Shown: positions 1 through 9,357 of the stretch, one piece after another
Position numbering within the stretch: the first letter of the stretch is position 1
Layout of the letters: the number at the start of each line of letters is the position of its first letter
NCBI GenBank assembly: GCA_016719945.1
Contig: JADJYE010000030.1
Location: 124,001 to 188,000, forward strand
Source of the DNA: Polyangiaceae bacterium
GTDB lineage: Bacteria > Myxococcota_A > Polyangia > Polyangiales > Polyangiaceae
DNA length: 64,000 nt
Reading direction: 5' to 3'
The notes under the pieces: model-generated
What the model was told of the DNA's origin: nothing
Databases searched by the model: none
Seen by the model: the letters and a program-made list of their open reading frames with translations, nothing else
Made by a program: the position numbers and the translations under genes

Positions 1-1
1 T

Positions 2-430
2 GGCGTGCGCGTCGACGGAAACGACATCTTCGCCGTCATCAAGGTCACGCGAGACGCCGTCGAGCGCGCGGCGCGCGGCGAGGGCTCCACGCTGATCGAG
101 GCGATGACGTATCGGCTCAGCGGCCACTCGACGAGCGACGATCCGAAGGCGTACCGCCCCGACGGCACGGTCGACCCTTGGCGCGCCCAAGACCCGATGG
201 CGCGCCTGCGGCGCTACCTCCACAAGCACCACGGCTGGACCGACGCCCGCGACAAGGAGCTCGAGGCGAGCCTCGATGCGGACCTGCGCGAGGCCATCAA
301 GGCCGCCGAGGCGACCGCCGGCCCGTCGCTCGAGTCGATGTTCGAAGACGTCTTCGCCGAGGTCCCCTGGCACCTCGCCGAGCAGCGAGACGAGCTCGTC
401 CGAGGCCCGCGCGCCAAGGGCCACCCTTGA
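2..430 (+). CDS. 2-oxo-acid dehydrogenase E1 alpha subunit, branched-chain type (3' part)
   Basis: The gene enters from the left edge, so its start and its thiamine-diphosphate-binding half are missing; about 142 C-terminal residues are visible. The stretch AMTYRLSGHSTSDDPKAY is the phosphorylation-loop/active-site region typical of branched-chain E1 alpha (BCKDHA), and it is followed by the usual helical C-terminal part with MFEDVFAEVPWHLAEQ. E1 alpha/beta decarboxylates the 2-oxo acid on thiamine diphosphate and passes the acyl group to the E2 lipoyl arm. It is followed directly by E1 beta and E2, so the three form one operon. In myxobacteria such complexes supply isovaleryl-CoA-type starters for branched fatty acids; that role is inferred here. 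Confidence 0.92.
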   Translation, partial: GVRVDGNDIFAVIKVTRDAVERAARGEGSTLIEAMTYRLSGHSTSDDPKAYRPDGTVDPWRAQDPMARLRRYLHKHHGWTDARDKELEASLDADLREAIKAAEATAGPSLESMFEDVFAEVPWHLAEQRDELVRGPRAKGHP

Positions 431-494
431 GCCCTCGCCAGCAAGGCTAGCCGTCCCCCGCCACCGAACTGCGATCGAGCCACGAGGAATCCAC

Positions 495-1469
495 ATGCCG
501 CAGATGAACATGGTCCAGGCGATCAACGACGCGCTCCGCTTCGAGATGCGCAAAGACCCGCGCGTCGTCCTGATGGGTGAAGACGTGGGCAAGGTCGGCG
601 GCGTCTTCCGCGTCACGCAGGGGCTGTTCGACGAGTTCGGCGACGATCGCGTGATCGACACGCCGCTGTCGGAGGGTGGGATCATCGGCACCGCCATCGG
701 GATGGCCCTCTACGGCCTGGTCCCGGTGCCCGAGATCCAGTTCGGCGACTTCATCTTCCCGGCGTACGACCAGATCGTCAGCGAGCTGGCGAAGTACCGC
801 TACCGCTCGGGCGGCGAGTTCTCCGCGAAGCTCGTCATCCGGACCCCCGTCGGCGGGGGCATCCGCGGAGGCCACTACCACTCGCAGTCTCCCGAGGCGC
901 AGTTCATCCACGTGGCGGGCCTGAAGGTGGTGTGCCCCGCGACGCCGGCCGACGCGAAGGGCCTGCTCCTCGCGTCGATCCGCGACCCCGATCCGGTGCT
1001 CTTCTTCGAGCCCAAGCGGGTCTATCGTGCCGCCAAGGGCGAGGTCCCCGAGGGCGACTTCGTGGTGCCGCTGGGCAAGGCGAACGTCGTGAAGCAGGGC
1101 GGGGACGTCACGCTCGTCGCGTGGGGCGCGATGCTCTACGAGGCGCTCGACGCGGCGCAGAAGGCCGCTGAAAAGGGCATCGACTGCGAGGTCGTCGACC
1201 TGCGGACCCTGTGGCCGCTCGACATCGACACGATCGTCCAGTCGGTCAAGAAGACCGGCCGCGTCGTCGTGGTGCACGAGGCGCCGAAGAGCTGCGGCCT
1301 CGGCTCGGAGATCGTCGCGCTCATCAACGAGAAGGCGTTCCTCCACCTCGAGGCGCCGCCGAAGCGCGTGACCGGCTTCGACACCCCGTTCCCGTACACG
1401 CTCGAGAACGAGTACCTGCCGCTGTCCCACCGGATCCTCCCCGCGGTCGTCGAGACGGCCCAGTACTGA
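495..1469 (+). CDS. 2-oxo-acid dehydrogenase E1 beta subunit
   Basis: 324 residues, the normal family length. The protein opens with MPQMNMVQAINDALRFEM and contains the conserved GEDVG (about residue 31) and the transketolase pyrimidine-domain segments DTPLSEGGIIGTAIG and VVCPATPADAKGL, with the C-terminal transketolase domain ending in FPYTLENEYLP. It pairs with the E1 alpha ending at 430. The ATG at 495 is chosen because an AGGA-like ribosome site lies just upstream (around 484-488) and because it gives the family N-terminus; a longer open frame upstream overlaps E1 alpha and is not conserved-looking. E2 starts 17 bases after the stop, which supports translational grouping. Confidence 0.95.
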   Translation: MPQMNMVQAINDALRFEMRKDPRVVLMGEDVGKVGGVFRVTQGLFDEFGDDRVIDTPLSEGGIIGTAIGMALYGLVPVPEIQFGDFIFPAYDQIVSELAKYRYRSGGEFSAKLVIRTPVGGGIRGGHYHSQSPEAQFIHVAGLKVVCPATPADAKGLLLASIRDPDPVLFFEPKRVYRAAKGEVPEGDFVVPLGKANVVKQGGDVTLVAWGAMLYEALDAAQKAAEKGIDCEVVDLRTLWPLDIDTIVQSVKKTGRVVVVHEAPKSCGLGSEIVALINEKAFLHLEAPPKRVTGFDTPFPYTLENEYLPLSHRILPAVVETAQY

Positions 1470-1486
1470 CCGGACCGAGAAACGCT

Positions 1487-2868
1487 ATGAGCACCTACGA
1501 GTTCAAGCTCCCCGATATCGGCGAAGGCGTGACCGAGGGCGAGATCGTCAAGTGGCTCGTGCAGCCTGGCGAGCGCGTGAAGGAAGACCAGCCGATGGTC
1601 GAGGTGATGACCGACAAGGCGACCGTGGTGATCACGTCGCCGAAGGCGGGCGTGATCCAGGAGCTGCGCGGCGGCGTCGGGCAGGTCATCCCGGTGCACG
1701 CCGTGCTCGTCGTGTTCGACCTCGGCGGTGCGGCTGGCGCGGCGCAAGCGCCGGCGCCAGCCCAGGCCGTGAAGAAAGACGAGGGTCCCGCGGCGACCGC
1801 CGTCGGCGACATCCGCGAGGATCTCCCCGGGATGTCCTTGCTGGGCGGACCCGCGAAGCCCGCGGTCGGCGCGAACGGCCACGCGCCCGCCGCGGCTGGG
1901 TACTTCAACGCGAAGCCCCTGGCGACCCCCGCGACCCGTAAGCTCGCGCGCGATCTGGAGGTCGACCTGAGGACCGTCCCCCCCTCCGGCGCCCAGGGGC
2001 GCGTGACGAAGGACGACGTTCGGAAGCTCAAGGACGACGCGGGCCACTGGGGCTCGGTGCACGGCGGCGCTGCTCCGGTGTCCGCTCCCGTCGCTGCGCC
2101 CGCACCCGCACCCGCGGCCGTCCGCCCCGAGCCCGCGCGGGCGCCGTCGGCGGTCGCGGCCGACGCGGCCGATCGCCGCTCGCCGCTGCGCGGCGTGCGC
2201 AAGCGCATCTTCGAGGGAATGAGCCGCTCGAAGCACACGGCGGCGCACTTCACGTTCGTTGAGGAGTGCGACGCGTCCGCCCTCATCGCGCTCCGTGACC
2301 GCCTGCGGCCCACCGCCGACAAGGCAGGGGTCAAGCTCACGTTCCTGCCCTTCATCACCAAGGCGGTCGTCGCGGCGCTGAAGAAGCACCCGCAGCTCAA
2401 CGCCGCCTTCGACGAGGCGACGAGCGAGATCGTCGAGCGCGGCCGCTACAACATCGGCGTCGCGACCTCGACCGACGCGGGGCTCATGGTCCCGGTGATC
2501 CGCGACGCCGATCGCAAGAGCCTGCTCGACGTCGCGCGGGAGATCGCGCGCCTCGGCGAGGACGCGAAGGCGGGCAAGGTCCGCTCCGAGGACCTCGGCG
2601 GCTCGACCTTCACGATCACCTCGCTCGGCGCCCAGGGGGGTTGTTCGCCACGCCCATCCTCAACTTCCCCGAGGTCGGGATCCTGGGCGTCCACCGCATC
2701 AAGGAGCGCCCGGTCGTGAGGTCGGGCCAGATCGTGATCGGGCAGGTCATGCTCCTCTCGCTCTCGTTCGACCACCGCATCATCGACGGGCACGTCGGCG
2801 CCGCGTTCGCCTACGAGATCATCGCCATGCTGGAAGACCCGGACCGGCTGTTCCTCGAGATGGCCTGA
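1487..2868 (+). CDS. 2-oxo-acid dehydrogenase E2 (dihydrolipoyl acyltransferase), frameshifted near 2635-2641
   Basis: About 460 residues when one missing base is restored. An N-terminal lipoyl domain (KLPDIGEGVTEGEIVKWLV, lipoyl-lysine K44 in MTDKATV) is followed by an Ala/Pro linker, a peripheral-subunit-binding domain around residues 143-180 (ATPATRKLARDLEVD), a second Ala/Pro linker and the catalytic acyltransferase domain with the active-site motif DHRIIDG near the end. The reading frame breaks in a run of six G at 2635-2640: one more G gives GAQGGLFATPILNFPEVG, the family sequence, read on to the stop at 2866. The break is probably a homopolymer error. No E3 (lipoamide dehydrogenase) follows here. 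Confidence 0.93.
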
Positions 2869-2931
2869 GCGGGAGCTGAGAAGCGAGGCTCGCGCCCGCG
2901 GGCGCGAGCCGGTATGCTCCAGCACGACGCC

Positions 2932-4056
2932 ATGCGCCGACCGCGCGGTATTGCCTTCATTTGCCTCGCCCTCTGCCTCGCCTCGCTCCCGACCGTGGAG
3001 GCTGAGGCCGGGCCCGATCCGGCCAAGCTGAAGGCCGCTTCGGAGTCCTTCGAGGCCGGCGCCAAGGCGTTTCAGGCCAGCCGCTTCGACGAGGCGGCCG
3101 CCTTCTTCGAGGCCGCGGACGCCGCCGCGCCGAGCTCGAAGGCGCTGAGGCTCGCCATCCAGTCGCGCAAGAGCGCTGGGCAGCACGCGCGCGCGGCGTC
3201 GCTCGCAGCGCTCGCCCTCGAGCGGTACCCGGACGACGACAAGACCAAGAAAATAACGGACGAGACGCTCGCCGAGCTCTCCGGCAAGCTCCACCGCGTC
3301 GGGGTGAGCTGCGTCTCGCCCTGCCTCCTCTCGGCTGCAGACAAGATCGTCCACGGCGAGGCCGCCACCCGCTGGACGCTCTACCTCGACCCCGGCAAGG
3401 CTCGCGTCGGCGCGAGCTTCCTCGGCAACCTGACCGCAAAGGGACCAGACCGTCGACGCCACGGCGGGCGGGTCGAGCACCTGCGCTTCGCCCCTCCGAC
3501 CGAGTCCGCTGGGGGGGGTGGTGCGGGCGGAGGCCTCGCGACGGGCGGCGGGGGCGCGGGCGGTGGAGGCGTCTCCGGGTCCGGCGGCTCGGGCGGAGAA
3601 GGCGGCTCCTCCAGCGAGGGGGGCGGCGGCGAAGGCGGCGGCGATGCGCCGGCCAAGAGCGACTGGCGAATCCACCCAGCCTTCTTCTTCGTCGGGCTGG
3701 GCGTCACGGCGGGCGTCGGCGGCGCCACGATCTGGTCGGGCATCGACACCATCAACGATCCCGGCACCGACAGGGTGCGGGTCGAGTGCGCCGGGCAGGG
3801 CGAAGCGTGCCAGCTCTACCAAGACGCCCAGGCCAAAGAGGTCCGCACCAACGCTCTCATCGGCGCCACCGCCGGCGCCGCCGCGGTGACGATGGTGCTG
3901 GGCATCGTCAGCAAGTGGTCTAGCGGCGAGCCCGAAGCCGAGAAGACCGCCATCCAGCTCGACGCGCCTCGGTTGTGGGTAGACGTCGGTGATGCTAAGG
4001 GCGAGGAGGCGCAGCGAGGCATCGGCGTCCATCTCGAGTTGGGGGGCCGGTTCTAG
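2932..4056 (+). CDS. Secreted TPR-like protein with glycine-rich linker and one membrane helix
   Basis: 374 residues, function unknown. The ATG at 2932 gives a good signal peptide (MRRPRGIAFICLALCLASL); an in-frame ATG six codons upstream gives a poorer one. After cleavage comes a helical TPR-like region of Ala/Glu-rich repeats (about residues 25-110), a short beta-type region, a long Gly/Ser stretch (about 190-235) and a hydrophobic helix (AFFFVGLGVTAGVGGATIW). This layout, a TPR/PEGA-like envelope protein next to a Ser/Thr kinase, is common in myxobacteria. Two compensating single-base errors near 3440 and 3470 probably garble about 10 residues: the alternative frame between them reads DQTVDATAGG, which fits the fold better. 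Confidence 0.7.
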   Translation: MRRPRGIAFICLALCLASLPTVEAEAGPDPAKLKAASESFEAGAKAFQASRFDEAAAFFEAADAAAPSSKALRLAIQSRKSAGQHARAASLAALALERYPDDDKTKKITDETLAELSGKLHRVGVSCVSPCLLSAADKIVHGEAATRWTLYLDPGKARVGASFLGNLTAKGPDRRRHGGRVEHLRFAPPTESAGGGGAGGGLATGGGGAGGGGVSGSGGSGGEGGSSSEGGGGEGGGDAPAKSDWRIHPAFFFVGLGVTAGVGGATIWSGIDTINDPGTDRVRVECAGQGEACQLYQDAQAKEVRTNALIGATAGAAAVTMVLGIVSKWSSGEPEAEKTAIQLDAPRLWVDVGDAKGEEAQRGIGVHLELGGRF

Positions 4057-4096
4057 TGGTAGTCGGCACGGACAGGCAGAGACCGGGGACGTCGAC

Positions 4097-6448
4097 GTGG
4101 CCAAGGTAAAGCTGCTCGACCCCTCCGACCCTCGACGAAAGCTCGATCGCTACGAGCTCATCGGCGAGATCGCGACGGGCGGCATGGCCACGGTCTTCCT
4201 CGCCCGGCGCAGCGGCGTGGGCGGCTTTCAGCGCTTCAACGCCATCAAGCGCCTGCACCCGCACCTCGCGAACGAGCCCGAGTTCGTCGAGATGTTCCTC
4301 GACGAGGCCCGCCTCGCCGCGCTGATCCATCACCCGAACGTGGTCCCCATCCTCGAGGTCGGGGAGTCCGAGGCGGGCTACTACCTGGTGATGGAATACG
4401 TCGAGGGCGACACGCTCTCGCGGATCGTCGCGCGCACGATGTCTCTCGGCCAAATGCCGCCCCGCCACGTCGTGCTGCGCATGGTGCTCGACGCGCTGGC
4501 CGGCCTCCACGCGGCTCACGAGCTGCGCGACGATCGGGGCCAGCTCCTCGGCCTCGTCCACCGCGACTGTTCCCCGCAGAACGTCCTCGTCGGCGTCGAC
4601 GGCACCGCGCGCATCACCGACTTCGGCGTGGCGCGCGCCTCGAGCCGCCTCACATCGACCGCGCACGGCAAGCTGAAGGGCAAGCTCGCCTACATGGCGC
4701 CCGAGCAGACCCGCGGCGACGAGCTCGACCGCCGCACCGACTTGTTCGCGATGGGCATCATCTTGTGGGAGGTGCTGTGCGGAAAGCGCCTGTTCAAGGC
4801 CGACAGCGAGGCGGCCACGCTGCAGCGCATCCTGGTCGAGCCCATCCGCCCACCGAGCGAGATCAACCCGACGATCCCGAAGTGCTTCGACGCGGTCCTC
4901 ATGCGCGCCCTCGATCGCGATCAAGAGCGGCGCTACCAGACCGCGGCCGATTTCGCCGACGCGCTCGAGGCGGCGGCGCGCGAGTCTGCGAAGGCCAACG
5001 TCACGGACATCGGGGTCGCGTCGCCGCGCGAGGTCGCGAGCTTCGTGCAGACGGTCCTGGGTCAGGAGATCGGCGCACAGCGAGAGAGCGTCCGCGCGTG
5101 GTTGGCGCAGAGCGACTCGGGGCAGCCGCTGGTCATCGGCGGCGCGTCCGGTCCCCAGGCCGGGCGCCTCGGGGGCGACGCCATGGCGCGCGCCCGGAAG
5201 AGCCCAGACGCGGGCGCCGAGCTACCGGCGACGCAGATCGACCCGAGCCTGCTCCGGGCGAACCCTGAGGGCGCGCCGCGCGGGGGTACCCCGATCGTTC
5301 CGCAGTTCGAGGTCGCTGCCGACGTGACCATGCGCTTCGCGCTCGAGCAGCCGAAGCACGACCCTCCCCCCGCGCCCTCGTCACCGCCGCCGCGCCCCGA
5401 CGCGCCGCGCGCCGTGCCGGTTCCCAAGCAGAGCTCGCCGACCCTCCTCGGGCAAGGGCCTCCCATCCGGGTGGAGGACCTCGCACCGGGCGTCTCGCCG
5501 CTGCTGCCGCGCGACAGCGTCACGATCCGCGAGGGCTCGTCCAACCCGTTCACCCCTCCCGTCATCGACGACCCGGAGGACGCGGTGACCATCGCGCGGC
5601 CGAACTCCTCTCCACCGGCCTCGGCGATGCAGCCAGCGGTGAAGACGGCGCGCGGCCTGTTCGCGGAGCCGCTCCTCGCCGAGGCCCGCGCGAAGCTCGA
5701 GGCGAGCGGTCAGGTCTTCACCGACAAGCCGATGTCCGCCGGCCCGTCCCCCACGCCGCGTATGCCAGGCACGATCGCCGAGCACGCAGCCGCGGTCGAT
5801 CCAGCCGCGGTCGAGGCCCCCGCCGATCGCGGCGCCGCGATCGTCGAGAGCGTCCCCGTCGCCGCGTCGGGAGGCCGCAACCCGCGCACCCTCGTCTCCT
5901 CGACCGGTATGGCCGGCCTGGGTGAGGTCTCCACCGGTGGGTTCACGCCTGGCTCGATGACCCTCTCGGCCCAGGCCGCGCTCAACCACGACGCGCTCGA
6001 CCCCACCGTCATCCACACGGTGCCCAAGCGTGGCTATGGCAAATACATCGTCGTCGTCGCGGCGTTCCTGGTCGTCTTCGCGACGGGGCTGTTCATCGTG
6101 CGCTCGCGCCAGCAAGCCTCGGAGGACGACAGCAAGAACGCGAAGCGCCCCACCGCCACTGCCACCGCCACCGCGGCGGCCACGGCGACGGCCGCCACGC
6201 CCAACACGGCCTCAGGCACCATCTCCCCGCAGTCGTCGGCGAGCCCCACCGGGACGCTCGTCGCGAGCGGGTCGACCTCGAGCGCGACGCCGACCCATAC
6301 GGCCGCGCCGGAAGGTCCGCGCACCGGCGGACGTCGCGTCAAGCCGACCGCGTCGCCGACGACGGGGCCCACGTCCACGCCGCCTCCGCCTCCGCCTCCG
6401 CCTCCGCCCTCGACCGGCGAGGACCTGACCAACCCCTACAAGCCCTGA
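4097..6448 (+). CDS. Membrane-anchored Ser/Thr protein kinase
   Basis: 783 residues from a GTG at 4097; the open frame extends further upstream but that part overlaps the preceding gene. The kinase domain spans about residues 14-280: glycine-rich loop GEIATGGMATVFLA, catalytic lysine in AIKRLHP, catalytic loop HRDCSPQN, DFG in ITDFGVA and APE in MAPEQ. The loop wording HRDxSPQN is the usual myxobacterial form. A long Pro/Ala/Ser-rich linker follows, then one transmembrane helix (about 649-669, IVVVAAFLVVFATGLFIV) and a Thr/Ala-rich and poly-proline tail, predicted outside the cytoplasm. It has no PASTA repeats, so the tail is not an obvious ligand-binding domain. Substrates are unknown; the secreted TPR protein just upstream is a possible partner. 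Confidence 0.93.
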   Translation: MAKVKLLDPSDPRRKLDRYELIGEIATGGMATVFLARRSGVGGFQRFNAIKRLHPHLANEPEFVEMFLDEARLAALIHHPNVVPILEVGESEAGYYLVMEYVEGDTLSRIVARTMSLGQMPPRHVVLRMVLDALAGLHAAHELRDDRGQLLGLVHRDCSPQNVLVGVDGTARITDFGVARASSRLTSTAHGKLKGKLAYMAPEQTRGDELDRRTDLFAMGIILWEVLCGKRLFKADSEAATLQRILVEPIRPPSEINPTIPKCFDAVLMRALDRDQERRYQTAADFADALEAAARESAKANVTDIGVASPREVASFVQTVLGQEIGAQRESVRAWLAQSDSGQPLVIGGASGPQAGRLGGDAMARARKSPDAGAELPATQIDPSLLRANPEGAPRGGTPIVPQFEVAADVTMRFALEQPKHDPPPAPSSPPPRPDAPRAVPVPKQSSPTLLGQGPPIRVEDLAPGVSPLLPRDSVTIREGSSNPFTPPVIDDPEDAVTIARPNSSPPASAMQPAVKTARGLFAEPLLAEARAKLEASGQVFTDKPMSAGPSPTPRMPGTIAEHAAAVDPAAVEAPADRGAAIVESVPVAASGGRNPRTLVSSTGMAGLGEVSTGGFTPGSMTLSAQAALNHDALDPTVIHTVPKRGYGKYIVVVAAFLVVFATGLFIVRSRQQASEDDSKNAKRPTATATATAAATATAATPNTASGTISPQSSASPTGTLVASGSTSSATPTHTAAPEGPRTGGRRVKPTASPTTGPTSTPPPPPPPPPPSTGEDLTNPYKP

Positions 6449-6570
6449 CCCTGACGGCCCGTCGAGAAGGTCAGCGCCCTAGGCGCTTGGCGAGCGCTCT
6501 CGCCTCGCGCCCGGCTCGCGGCGGGGCAGTGCTTGCGCACCGCCCCCCGCGCCGCTAAGACGCCGAAGCC

Positions 6571-7711
6571 ATGTCGTCCGAGACCCGCGAGAAGATCCAA
6601 GACCTCAAGAGGCGCCATGATGCGCTAAGGGGGCATCTTTGACGTCCCTCGACTCGAGAGGATGCTCGAAGACCTGAACCAGGCGACCCTCCGCCCGGGC
6701 TTCTGGAACGACAACGAGGCAGCGCAGAAGACGCTGCGCAAGCGCGCGCAGGCCGAGGCGAAGCTCGAGCTCGCCACGAAGATGGGCCGAGATATCGCCG
6801 ATCTCGAGGAGTACTTCGAGCTCGGGGTCGCCGAAGGTGACCCAACGGTGATCGAAGACGCGGCCAAACAAGCGTCCGCGATCGACGCGCGGCTCGGCCG
6901 CGCCGAGCTCGAGCGTATGCTCTCCGGTCCCGCCGATCGATCGAACGCGATCCTCACCATTCACCCCGGCGCGGGCGGCACCGACGCGAAGGACTGGGCG
7001 TCGATGTTGATGCGCATGTACCTCCGCTGGGCGGAGAAGCGCGGCATCAAGGCCGAGGTCCTCGACTACCAAGAAGGCGACGAGGCAGGCATCGACGCGG
7101 TGTCCATCGCGTTCGAGGGGGACAACGCGTACGGCTACCTGCGCAGCGAAGCGGGCGTGCACCGCCTCGTGCGGATGAGCCCGTTCAACGCGGACCACAC
7201 CCGTCAGACGGCCTTCGCCGCCGTCGACGTGACCCCCGACGCCGACGAAGACATCGACATCGTCATCCCCGACAAAGACGTCGAGATCACGACGATGCGC
7301 GCCGGCGGCAAGGGCGGTCAGAACGTGAACAAGGTCGAGACGGCCGTCCGTCTGCGCCACCTGCCGACCGGCATCATGATCGTGTGCCGCGCCGAGCGCA
7401 GCCAGCACCAGAACCGCGCCATGGCGATGCGCATCCTCAAGGCGAAGCTGTATGAGATCGAGCTGCAGAAGCGCGCCGACGAGGTCGACAAACACAACTC
7501 GCAGAAGAGCGCGATCAACTTCGGTAGCCAGATCCGAAACTACGTGCTCGCGCCGTACAAGCTGGTGAAGGACGTACGAACCAGCACCGAGATGGGCAAC
7601 GTGGACGCGGTGCTCGACGGCGACCTCGACCCGTTCATCCAAGCGTATTTGATGGCTGCGGCCGGCGGAACGCTGCGCCGCGGCGCAGCCTCGCAGGAGG
7701 ACGACGCGTGA
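6571..7711 (+). CDS. prfB: Peptide chain release factor 2, with programmed +1 frameshift
   Basis: RF2 terminates translation at UGA and UAA. The first 23 codons run from ATG 6571 to an in-frame TGA at 6640-6642; the second part starts with GAC at 6641 and ends at 7711, giving about 379 residues. The junction AGGGGGCATCTTTGAC has an internal Shine-Dalgarno-like AGGGGG three bases before CTT TGA C, nearly the same as the Escherichia coli prfB site, so low RF2 causes slippage and autoregulated synthesis. The peptide-anticodon SPF is present (RMSPFNADH) and the catalytic GGQ is in GGKGGQNVNKVET. lysS overlaps the stop, as in many bacteria with prfB-lysS operons. Confidence 0.97.
6628..6643 (+). 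promoter_or_regulatory. prfB recoding site (internal SD and CTT TGA C slip site)
   Basis: AGGGGG at 6628-6633 is followed by a 3-base spacer and CTTTGAC at 6637-6643. The zero-frame TGA sits at 6640-6642; slipping from CTT to TTT puts GAC in frame. Spacing and sequence match the well-studied prfB autoregulatory site. It should not be mistaken for the assembly-type frameshifts elsewhere in the window. Confidence 0.95.
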
Positions 7712-9357
7712 CGGTAGAACGAAGCGGCGATGGCGCTCACTCGGCGGAGGCGGCCCTGATCGCTGCGCGCCGCTCAAAGACCGAGCGCGTCCGCGCCCGC
7801 GGGGAGAACCCCTTCGCGAACGACGTGACCGAGCGCGAGCGAGGCACCCCGCTCACCTCTCTGGCCGCCGTCCGCGAGCACCTCGCGAGCGCGCGTCGCC
7901 CCGACGGCCGCTACGACAAGGAGGCGGTCGCCGCGGCGTCGGCCCGCTTCCGCATCGCCGGCCGCGTGCTGTTCCTGCGCTCCTTCGGAGCTGGCGCGTT
8001 CGTCCGCCTGCGCGACCGAACCGGCGAGCTGCAGCTGTACTGCCAAGAGGCGACCCTGGGCGCCGCGTACGCACGACTCGACGACCTCGACCTCGGCGAC
8101 TTCGTCGAGGCCTACGGGTCGCTGATGGCGACCGACAAGGGGGAGCTGTCGATCGACCCGACCGAGCTGCGCCTGCTGACCAAGGCGCACCGTCCACTGC
8201 CCACCAAGACGACCTTCAAGGACGTCGAGCAGCGCTACCGGCAGCGCTACGTCGACCTGGTCGCGAACCGCGACGTCGCCGCGGTCTTCCAGGCCCGCGC
8301 CTCCATCGTCGCGAGCCTCCGCGCGTTCCTCGACGGGCGCGGCTTCCTCGAGGTCGAGACGCCGACGATGGGAACCATCGTCGGCGGAGCGCTCGCGAAG
8401 CCGTTCGAGACGCACCACAACGCGCTCGACCTGAAGCTGTTCATGCGCATCGCGCCCGAGCTCTACCTCAAGCGCCTGGTCGTCGGCGGCTTCGAACGGG
8501 TCTACGAGGTCGCTCGTTGCTATCGCAACGAGGGCATCTCGACGCGCCACAACCCCGAGTTCACGATGCTCGAGTACTACCAGGCGTACGCCTCGTACGA
8601 GACGCTGATGGACCAGACGGAGGAGATGCTCCGCTTCGTCGATCGCCGGCTCGAGGAGCAGCTGCCGCTCGCGTGGCAAGGCTGGGCCGCTGCGCGACCG
8701 TTCTCGCTCGAGCGGTTCGCGCGCGTGCCCATGAAGCAGCTGATCGGCGCCGCGCTCGAGCGCTCGGGCTTGCCGCTCGACGTGCCCTCCGCGGTCCGCG
8801 ACAAGGACGCGCCCATCAAGGAGTGGGCGAAGACCTCGAAGGCACGCGGCCGCGAGATCGACTGGGCGAACTTCCGGAAGGGCGCGCTCAAGTGCGAGGG
8901 CGACGGGGAGCTCACGTTCGCCGCGTACGAGTACCTCGCCGAGCCGTTCCTCGCGAAGGACTACCGCACCGAGGACGGCCACAAGAGCGTCCCCGTGTTC
9001 GTCATCGACTACCCGTTCGAGGTGTCGCCGCTCGCCCGCAAGAAGGACGCAGACCCGGCGCTCGTCGATCGCTTCGAGCTCTTCGTCGAGGGCCGCGAGA
9101 TCTGCAACGCCTTCAGCGAGCTCAACGACCCCGACGATCAGGCCGATCGCTTCCGCGCGCAGGTCGAGAAGAAGGCCCGCGGCGCCGAGGAGACGATGGA
9201 CTTCGACGAGGACTACATCCGCGCGCTCGAGCACGGCATGCCGCCGACCGCCGGCTTCGGCATGGGCGTCGATCGCGTGACGATGCTGCTCACCCAGAGC
9301 GCGTCGATCCGCGACGTGATCCTCTTCCCGCTGCTCCGCCCGGAGACCGCGGGCTGA
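7708..9357 (+). CDS. lysS: Lysyl-tRNA synthetase, class II
   Basis: 549 residues. It has an N-terminal OB-fold anticodon-binding domain (about 75-190, GRVLFLRSFGAGAFVRLRD) and a class II catalytic domain with motif 2 CYRNEGISTRHNPEFTMLEY and motif 3 GFGMGVDRVTMLL. The GTG start at 7708 overlaps the prfB stop by four bases (GTGA), so the two are translationally coupled. Its own stop overlaps the start of the next gene by one base. It is somewhat longer than the E. coli enzyme because of an insert at about residues 345-390, between motifs 2 and 3, rich in charged residues. Confidence 0.97.
   Translation: MTVERSGDGAHSAEAALIAARRSKTERVRARGENPFANDVTERERGTPLTSLAAVREHLASARRPDGRYDKEAVAAASARFRIAGRVLFLRSFGAGAFVRLRDRTGELQLYCQEATLGAAYARLDDLDLGDFVEAYGSLMATDKGELSIDPTELRLLTKAHRPLPTKTTFKDVEQRYRQRYVDLVANRDVAAVFQARASIVASLRAFLDGRGFLEVETPTMGTIVGGALAKPFETHHNALDLKLFMRIAPELYLKRLVVGGFERVYEVARCYRNEGISTRHNPEFTMLEYYQAYASYETLMDQTEEMLRFVDRRLEEQLPLAWQGWAAARPFSLERFARVPMKQLIGAALERSGLPLDVPSAVRDKDAPIKEWAKTSKARGREIDWANFRKGALKCEGDGELTFAAYEYLAEPFLAKDYRTEDGHKSVPVFVIDYPFEVSPLARKKDADPALVDRFELFVEGREICNAFSELNDPDDQADRFRAQVEKKARGAEETMDFDEDYIRALEHGMPPTAGFGMGVDRVTMLLTQSASIRDVILFPLLRPETAG

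Noticed and set aside
447..1430. Long open frame antisense to E1 beta (327 codons)
   Set aside because: Arg/Leu/Val/Asp composition is that of a shadow frame in GC-rich DNA; the plus strand carries a clearly conserved gene.
2446..4104. 552-codon minus-strand open frame over the E2 end and the TPR gene
   Set aside because: Spans two plus-strand genes and the gap between them, and shows no recognisable domain.
6640..6642. In-frame TGA in prfB as selenocysteine codon or nonsense mutation
   Set aside because: It is the standard prfB +1 recoding site with the internal AGGGGG.
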